From assembly GCF_021729075.1 (NCBI RefSeq), contig NZ_JAJSAQ010000001.1, forward strand, positions 505,997 to 569,996: a DNA stretch of 64,000 nucleotides, written 5' to 3'. The DNA is from Microbulbifer guangxiensis (lineage in GTDB: Bacteria > Pseudomonadota > Gammaproteobacteria > Pseudomonadales > Cellvibrionaceae). Shown here piece after piece: positions 59,912 through 64,000 of this stretch. The stretch's first letter is position 1. Each line of letters opens with the position of its first letter. The notes beneath the pieces are model-generated. The model worked only from the letters and a program-made list of their open reading frames with translations, did no database searches and was not told where the DNA came from. A program made the translations under genes and the position numbers.

Positions 59912-60985
59912 TCAGTCAATTTCATAAATCCGCGGTACCCGCTCCGTCAGGCCGGTCAGAAGCTCATAGGCGATGGTGCCCGCATGGGCCGCGACCTCAG
60001 CCACCGGAAGTGCAGCACCCCAAAGGGTTACCGGTGTGCCAATCCCCGCGTCCGGGAGATGGGTCAGGTCCACCGCCAGCATATCCATGGACACCCGCCC
60101 CACCAGGCGGGTTCTGTGGCCACCGACCAGAATCGGGGTACCTGAGGGGGCGTGGCGCGGGTAGCCATCGCCGTAGCCACAGGCCACGATACCGAAGCGT
60201 CCCGCCGCAGGGAAATGGTAGTCACAACCGTAGCCGACAGTCTCCCCCGCGCCGATTCGGCGCACGGCAATCAGGGCCGACTCCAGTTCCATAGTGCAGC
60301 GCAACTCCGGGTGGCGGATGCCGTCGAGCCGTGGATTGACGCCCCACAGCATGATGCCGGCACGGTTCCACTCCCGGCGTGCACCGGGCAGCGCCAGCAG
60401 GGCAGCGGAGTTGGCGATGCTCGCCGGCAGAGGCTCTCCCGCGAAGGCGGTATCGAAGCGCTGCAGCTGGATCGAGTTGAAGTCATGGTCCGGCTCGTCG
60501 GCGCAGGCCATATGGGTCATCAGAGTAATTTCAGCAGCCGGTGCCAGGGTCCGCAGTCGCCGAACGATCGCCTCGGTTTCCTGCCAGGGAAAACCGAGGC
60601 GACCCATCCCGGTATCGATTTTCAGCCACAGGCGGAGGCGGGTTGCGCCCGGCACCTGCGCCAGCATCTCCAGCTGGTAGCCACTGTGGATCACGATATC
60701 GAGGCGCTGCACCACGGCCTCACGCAACGCCGCGCGGTCGAAGGTGCCTTCCAATACCAGCAGCCGGCCATTGATGCCGGCCCGACGCAGGACCAATGCT
60801 TCCTCGATCGTAGCCACACCCAGGGCATCGGCACCGGCCAGCGCCTCACCGACCACCGCCAGCCCATGACCGTAGGCATTAGCCTTGATGATGGCCACTG
60901 CGTGCCCGCGCCCGAGGGAACGGGCGAAGGCATAATTGCGCCGGATAGCATCCAGGTTGACCCGTGCCCGCAGTGGACGACTCAT
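59912..60985 (-). CDS. alr: Alanine racemase
   Basis: 357 residues. PLP lysine in AIIKANAYGHGLAVVGEAL (about residue 34), and the second catalytic Tyr in AGETVGYGCDYHFPA. Other signatures: LWLKIDTGMGRLGF, SIANSAALL, VGRVSMDMLAVDLT. The enzyme interconverts L- and D-alanine in the cytosol. Placed between pxpA and the D-glutamate cyclase-like gene, it looks like the catabolic type (DadX role) converting D-Ala from murein to L-Ala. Its start overlaps the DUF4392 stop by 4 bp (ATGA). Confidence 0.95.
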   Translation of the reverse strand: MSRPLRARVNLDAIRRNYAFARSLGRGHAVAIIKANAYGHGLAVVGEALAGADALGVATIEEALVLRRAGINGRLLVLEGTFDRAALREAVVQRLDIVIHSGYQLEMLAQVPGATRLRLWLKIDTGMGRLGFPWQETEAIVRRLRTLAPAAEITLMTHMACADEPDHDFNSIQLQRFDTAFAGEPLPASIANSAALLALPGARREWNRAGIMLWGVNPRLDGIRHPELRCTMELESALIAVRRIGAGETVGYGCDYHFPAAGRFGIVACGYGDGYPRHAPSGTPILVGGHRTRLVGRVSMDMLAVDLTHLPDAGIGTPVTLWGAALPVAEVAAHAGTIAYELLTGLTERVPRIYEID

Positions 60986-61962
60986 GCTATTGGCTCCAGA
61001 GAACAGGCCGCGAAATCGGCCGATAACGCTTCGGCGGATTGCCGAAAAGCTCGTGTGGCGGACAGCTGTCGCAACTCGGCGATCAGGCTCGCACCGTGAT
61101 CGGCCGGCAGGCCATCCTCGGTGGGATCTGCGACACCAGTGACACCATCGACGATTCCAGAGCGGTTAAGGGTCTCGAGCAGGGAATCAAGCGCGGGTGA
61201 CGGGAACAGATCGCGCCCGGTGTAAGCCGAGGCCAGCGCTATCGCACCATAGACGCCCCAGTTGGAAACATCAGCGATCACCAGGTGATCCGTGCTTGCG
61301 ACTGCCGGCTCGATATCCAGTTGCTGAAGCGCGGTGCCGACACACCCCATACCCAGTTCATTGCCGCCATCAGCGAATGCCAGGCTCGGACACCCGCACA
61401 TTGACAGCAGCGACTCCCAGCCGTGGGTCCGCGCGCTGATGTTTGCACCCCGCATGTTGTAGTGGCAGCCGTCACTGGCAATCCCCGGCACCTCGACGAA
61501 AACCAGCAACGTGGGGCAAAACGTGTTCACGACTTGCGGCAGCCAGTCATAGGGTTCCGGCCGATCAGCCCAATCTTCCCCGCTGACCGAACTTTCACAG
61601 CTGAGGAGCACCTCGGGGCCCAGGTCCAGCAGTGTGGCAGCCTCGCGCAGTTGTGACAGGAATTGCGGCAGCCCGAGAATGCCCACCTCGGAGCCGAGGC
61701 GCTTCAGGGCCGCGGCCAACATCAGCGCACCTGCGGGGCCGTCTGTCTCGAACGAGTCCCCGACTGGAAAACCGCTCACAATCAATACCCGTGCCCGCTG
61801 TCGCAACAGGGCACGCACGGACGAATCGAGATAACCCCTCTGCCACGCATCGCGCACCCGCCCCATGCCGCGCCGATCCAGACGCACCAGGCGCGCCTCG
61901 ATTTCCAGGGCGAGGGCAGTCAGTCCGGGCGCCGTGTCGGAGGTAAAATCAGCGATCATCAT
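60982..61962 (-). CDS. DUF4392 protein, D-glutamate cyclase-like (C-terminal half of human DGLUCY)
   Basis: 326 residues from ATG 61962. DUF4392 signatures: VLIVSGFPVGDSFETDGPAGA (about 60-80), LLVFVEVPG, YNMRGANISARTHGWESLL and ALAFADGGNELGMG-type motif (here SLAFADGGNELGMG, about 215-230), then IADVSNWGVYGAIAL. In human DGLUCY this domain is fused to DUF1445, and the protein turns D-glutamate into 5-oxo-D-proline. In this operon the two halves are separate genes flanking pxpB and pxpC. The coding region overlaps pxpC by 14 bp. It is cytosolic; the reaction is inferred from the human protein. Confidence 0.85.
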   Translation of the reverse strand: MMIADFTSDTAPGLTALALEIEARLVRLDRRGMGRVRDAWQRGYLDSSVRALLRQRARVLIVSGFPVGDSFETDGPAGALMLAAALKRLGSEVGILGLPQFLSQLREAATLLDLGPEVLLSCESSVSGEDWADRPEPYDWLPQVVNTFCPTLLVFVEVPGIASDGCHYNMRGANISARTHGWESLLSMCGCPSLAFADGGNELGMGCVGTALQQLDIEPAVASTDHLVIADVSNWGVYGAIALASAYTGRDLFPSPALDSLLETLNRSGIVDGVTGVADPTEDGLPADHGASLIAELRQLSATRAFRQSAEALSADFAACSLEPIA

Positions 61963-62893
61963 TGGCACCGATAAAAAATTGCCGCTGCTCCCTGAGCAGG
62001 GCCTGGGATTCCGCCAGGGAACCGGGCATAAACCGGACCCGGGCGCCCGGCCTGGCCTGTGCAAGCCAGTCCAGATCCACGCTGTAGACGTGACCGAGTT
62101 TCGGATAGCCACCGATAGTCTGGCAGTCGCGCATCAACACGATTGGCTGGCCACTGGCCGGCACCTGAACCACACCGGGGCAGACCGCCTCGGACACCAG
62201 GTTGCCTGGCACCTCTTCCAGCGCCTCTCCGGACAGCCGTACACCCATGCGATCGGAATCCGGGGCCACCTTGTATTCCTGCCCGAAGAACTGCCGGCGG
62301 GCCGACTCGGAAAAATCGGCATACTGATTGGACGGTACCAGGCGCAGCGCCAGGGGGGCGTCATAGCGGCGCTGGAATTCAGCGGGGGCCTGCCGCAGCC
62401 CGCCCCCGCTGTCCTGCCCGTATGGCAGACGGTCCGCATTCTTCAGCGGCTCTCCGTTAAGCCCGTTCAGCCCGCCGAGTCGCTCTCCCACCGTAGTGGC
62501 GCGACTGCCCCAGACCGGCGGGCATTTGAAGCCACCGGCAACGGCCAGGTAACCGCGCAGGCCATCGCGGGCCATACCCGCCTGCAGCAGGCCGCCCGCA
62601 GGCACACGATGGGATGACCAGGGTTGCAGTGCTTCGCCATCCAGCTGCCAGCCGCAGTCCGCGCCGGTGATGGCGATCCGCGTGGCAGAGGGAAAGCGCA
62701 GTGCGAAGGGACCGAGGCAGATTTCCAGCAGCGCGGCACTGGCCGTGTTGTCGAGCAGCAGGTTGGCCCACCCAGCGGCATGAGTGTCGAGAGCGCCACC
62801 GACACTGACCCCCAGGTGCTGCTGGCCGCGACGACCAGTGTCCTGGATCAGGGTGAGCGGGCCGGCCTTTTCCACAATGGCGAAGTCAGCCAT
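61949..62893 (-). CDS. pxpC: 5-oxoprolinase subunit C (biotin-dependent carboxyltransferase-like, KipA family)
   Basis: 314 residues from ATG 62893. Signatures: KAGPLTLIQDTGRRGQQHLGVSVGGALD at the N-terminus, ITGADCGWQLDG, GLRGYLAVAGGF, GSRATTVGERLGGL and VLMRDCQTIGGYPKLGHV near the end. Together with PxpB it forms the catalytic part of the prokaryotic 5-oxoprolinase. It overlaps pxpB by 8 bp and the DUF4392 gene by 14 bp, so all are translated from one transcript. Confidence 0.95.
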   Translation of the reverse strand: MADFAIVEKAGPLTLIQDTGRRGQQHLGVSVGGALDTHAAGWANLLLDNTASAALLEICLGPFALRFPSATRIAITGADCGWQLDGEALQPWSSHRVPAGGLLQAGMARDGLRGYLAVAGGFKCPPVWGSRATTVGERLGGLNGLNGEPLKNADRLPYGQDSGGGLRQAPAEFQRRYDAPLALRLVPSNQYADFSESARRQFFGQEYKVAPDSDRMGVRLSGEALEEVPGNLVSEAVCPGVVQVPASGQPIVLMRDCQTIGGYPKLGHVYSVDLDWLAQARPGARVRFMPGSLAESQALLREQRQFFIGANDDR

Positions 62894-63599
62894 CCAGCAC
62901 CCCGCCGAGCTCGAGAAAAGTGGCCCTGTCGACGGGGGTGAAGCGCACCCGGTCCCCCACCTGCAGCAGGACGCGGGGCGGGTCTTCACGGCGATCAAAC
63001 AGTGCCACCGGGCAGCGTCCGATCAGGTTCCAGCCACCGGGAGACTCGCACGGGTACACCGCTGCCTGCGGCCCGGCGATGGCAACAGCACCCATGGGAA
63101 CCCGGCGCCGGGGGGTATCCAGGCGCGGTACCCGCAGCAGCTCGGGGGTCTCCCCCATATAGGCGAAGCCGGGGCGGAACCCCAGGGCGTAAACACGGAA
63201 TTCCGTCTCGCTGTGCAGACGGACGACTTCCTCGACGGTCCTGCCGGCAAACTCCGCCACCCGCTGGAGGTCCGGCGCCACTTCCCGGCCATAGAAAACT
63301 GGCAATTCCACCTGCCGCGCACGCTCCACGCTGTCCCTTACTGCCCTGCCCGCGCCATCCGCTTCAAACTGTTGCAGCAAAACTGTGAGGCGCCGGGCAA
63401 TGGCCTGGGCATCGCAATGCAGCACATCGTAATAAACCGTGATGGAGCAATAGGAGGGCACCACATCGGTGACCCAGCCGGCCAGGGAATCGCGAATTAA
63501 ATCCACCAACAGGCGGATGCGCTGCAGGACCGTCTCGTTTGGGGTTTGCGCCAGATAGATGATGATCGACTCATCACCGGCGTCCTGTAATTGCCACAT
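62886..63599 (-). CDS. pxpB: 5-oxoprolinase subunit B (KipI family)
   Basis: 237 residues. KipI/PxpB layout: an N-terminal DAGDESIIIYL strand, WVTDVVPSYCSITVYYD, LPVFYGREVAPDLQRVAEFAG, then YALGFRPGFAYMGE and VPMGAVAIAGPQAAVYPCESPGGWNLIGRCP, the family signature. The subunit partners PxpC. It lies 17 bp after the DUF1445 gene. No regulator like KipR is adjacent in the window. Confidence 0.95.
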   Translation of the reverse strand: MWQLQDAGDESIIIYLAQTPNETVLQRIRLLVDLIRDSLAGWVTDVVPSYCSITVYYDVLHCDAQAIARRLTVLLQQFEADGAGRAVRDSVERARQVELPVFYGREVAPDLQRVAEFAGRTVEEVVRLHSETEFRVYALGFRPGFAYMGETPELLRVPRLDTPRRRVPMGAVAIAGPQAAVYPCESPGGWNLIGRCPVALFDRREDPPRVLLQVGDRVRFTPVDRATFLELGGVLDG

Positions 63600-63616
63600 A
63601 CGTCAGCCCGTACTCC

Positions 63617-64000
63617 CTACCACTGCAGCTGCTCACGGGCACTCACCCCGGCCAGGGATTCATTGAGGTGGTCAGTCACCAGCATATGGCCCGGGCTATG
63701 CGTAATACAGAAGTCGAGGCCCGCATTGCGCACAGCCTCGATGGCTGTAACCCCGCAGGCCCAGAAGGCGGGAACTTCTCCCGCGCGAACGCGAACCGCA
63801 TCGCCGAAGTCGGTCCGCCGGATATCCGCAATCCCCAGTTCGGATGGATCGCCGGCAAATATCGGCGCGCCGTGCACGAGGGGATAGCGGGCACAGATAC
63901 TGTGAACCCGGTCGAGTGCCTCGGCGGGAAACGGACGCATGCTGACCACCAGGCGCGCGGCAAACCGCCCCACCGACTGGCAACGACGACTGGTGCGATA
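63617..64000 (-). CDS. DUF1445 protein, D-glutamate cyclase family, C-terminal part (5' end beyond the window)
   Basis: The frame is open to the right edge, giving about 127 C-terminal codons. YRTSRRCQSVGRFAARLVVSMRPFP near the edge and DFGDAVRVRAGEVPAFWACGVTAIEAV, then DFCITHSPGHMLVTD, are DUF1445 signatures. DUF1445 is the N-terminal half of human DGLUCY (D-glutamate cyclase); bacterial single-domain members are often listed as putative hydro-lyases. It is the most upstream gene of the DUF1445-pxpB-pxpC-DUF4392-alr-pxpA operon visible here. The promoter lies outside the window. Confidence 0.88.
   Translation of the reverse strand, partial: YRTSRRCQSVGRFAARLVVSMRPFPAEALDRVHSICARYPLVHGAPIFAGDPSELGIADIRRTDFGDAVRVRAGEVPAFWACGVTAIEAVRNAGLDFCITHSPGHMLVTDHLNESLAGVSAREQLQW

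Noticed and set aside
1..64000. Search by eye for tRNA, rRNA, insertion sequences, integrases or phage genes
   Set aside because: None recognised; the island shows no flanking tRNA, direct repeats or compositional break that would mark a mobile element.

Overview
The window looks like chromosome of a marine gammaproteobacterium. Gene content (YebG behind LexA boxes, class II DAHP synthase, maleylacetoacetate isomerase, paired secreted amidohydrolases, an NagX-type acetyltransferase, GlcDEF, MurQ) fits Cellvibrionales and the genus Microbulbifer in particular. That placement is an inference from gene style, not a database result. Coding density is high, codon use is GC-rich and even, and I see no insertion sequence, prophage, tRNA, rRNA or CRISPR array.

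The left part (1-29.5 kb) is mostly housekeeping and accessory. It holds the 5' end of an indolepyruvate ferredoxin oxidoreductase gene with a divergent Lrp regulator (1-1 kb). A secreted amidohydrolase and a proline-repeat beta-barrel surface protein follow (1.4-5.5 kb), then an M3 peptidase lipoprotein (5.6-7.8 kb). Next are a three-gene glycosyltransferase/YrbL-like kinase operon (8.3-11.1 kb) and a block tied to aromatic amino acids (GST, DAHP synthase, aromatic aminotransferase, MarR, MaiA; 11.4-16.3 kb). MscS channel and M19 dipeptidase genes come next, followed by an ECF sigma factor operon (19.5-21.7 kb), LysE exporter, SOS-regulated yebG, MAPEG, a pair of amidohydrolases (one without metal ligands), and a hybrid sensor kinase.

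The right part (about 29.6-64 kb) is almost entirely one theme: uptake and complete catabolism of peptidoglycan. (i) A plus-strand operon has a sodium/solute symporter, a BadF-type amino-sugar kinase and MurQ, with a divergent RpiR regulator. (ii) A ten-gene minus-strand operon runs from a beta-lactamase-fold lipoprotein through an exported LD-carboxypeptidase, an NhaC antiporter, a PLP decarboxylase, a VanX-type D-Ala-D-Ala dipeptidase lipoprotein, the exo-muramidase NamZ and NagX to GlcD-GlcE-GlcF. (iii) A divergent transglutaminase-like secreted protein follows. (iv) A minus-strand NlpC/P60 peptidase, Ala-Glu epimerase and second RpiR regulator resemble the Bacillus ykf module. (v) A plus-strand operon has an MFS transporter, M1 peptidase, small NlpC/P60-like protein, AmiD-like amidase and a C39-like protein. 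(vi) A minus-strand operon has DUF1445, PxpB, PxpC, DUF4392, alanine racemase and PxpA.

Read together, the sugar MurNAc would be released (NamZ, AmiD), imported (symporter), phosphorylated (kinase) and split by MurQ into GlcNAc-6-P and D-lactate, which the GlcDEF complex would oxidise. Stem peptides would be trimmed by the LD-carboxypeptidase, NlpC/P60, VanX and M1 enzymes. D-Ala would go through Alr, L-Ala-D-Glu through the epimerase, and free D-Glu through the DUF1445/DUF4392 cyclase pair and the PxpABC 5-oxoprolinase. Several promoters in this island carry a shared inverted repeat, GAATA-N3-TATTC, over the -10 box, a likely RpiR operator. Two of these promoters lead into short gene-free stretches closed by intrinsic terminators, giving candidate small RNAs or attenuated leaders.
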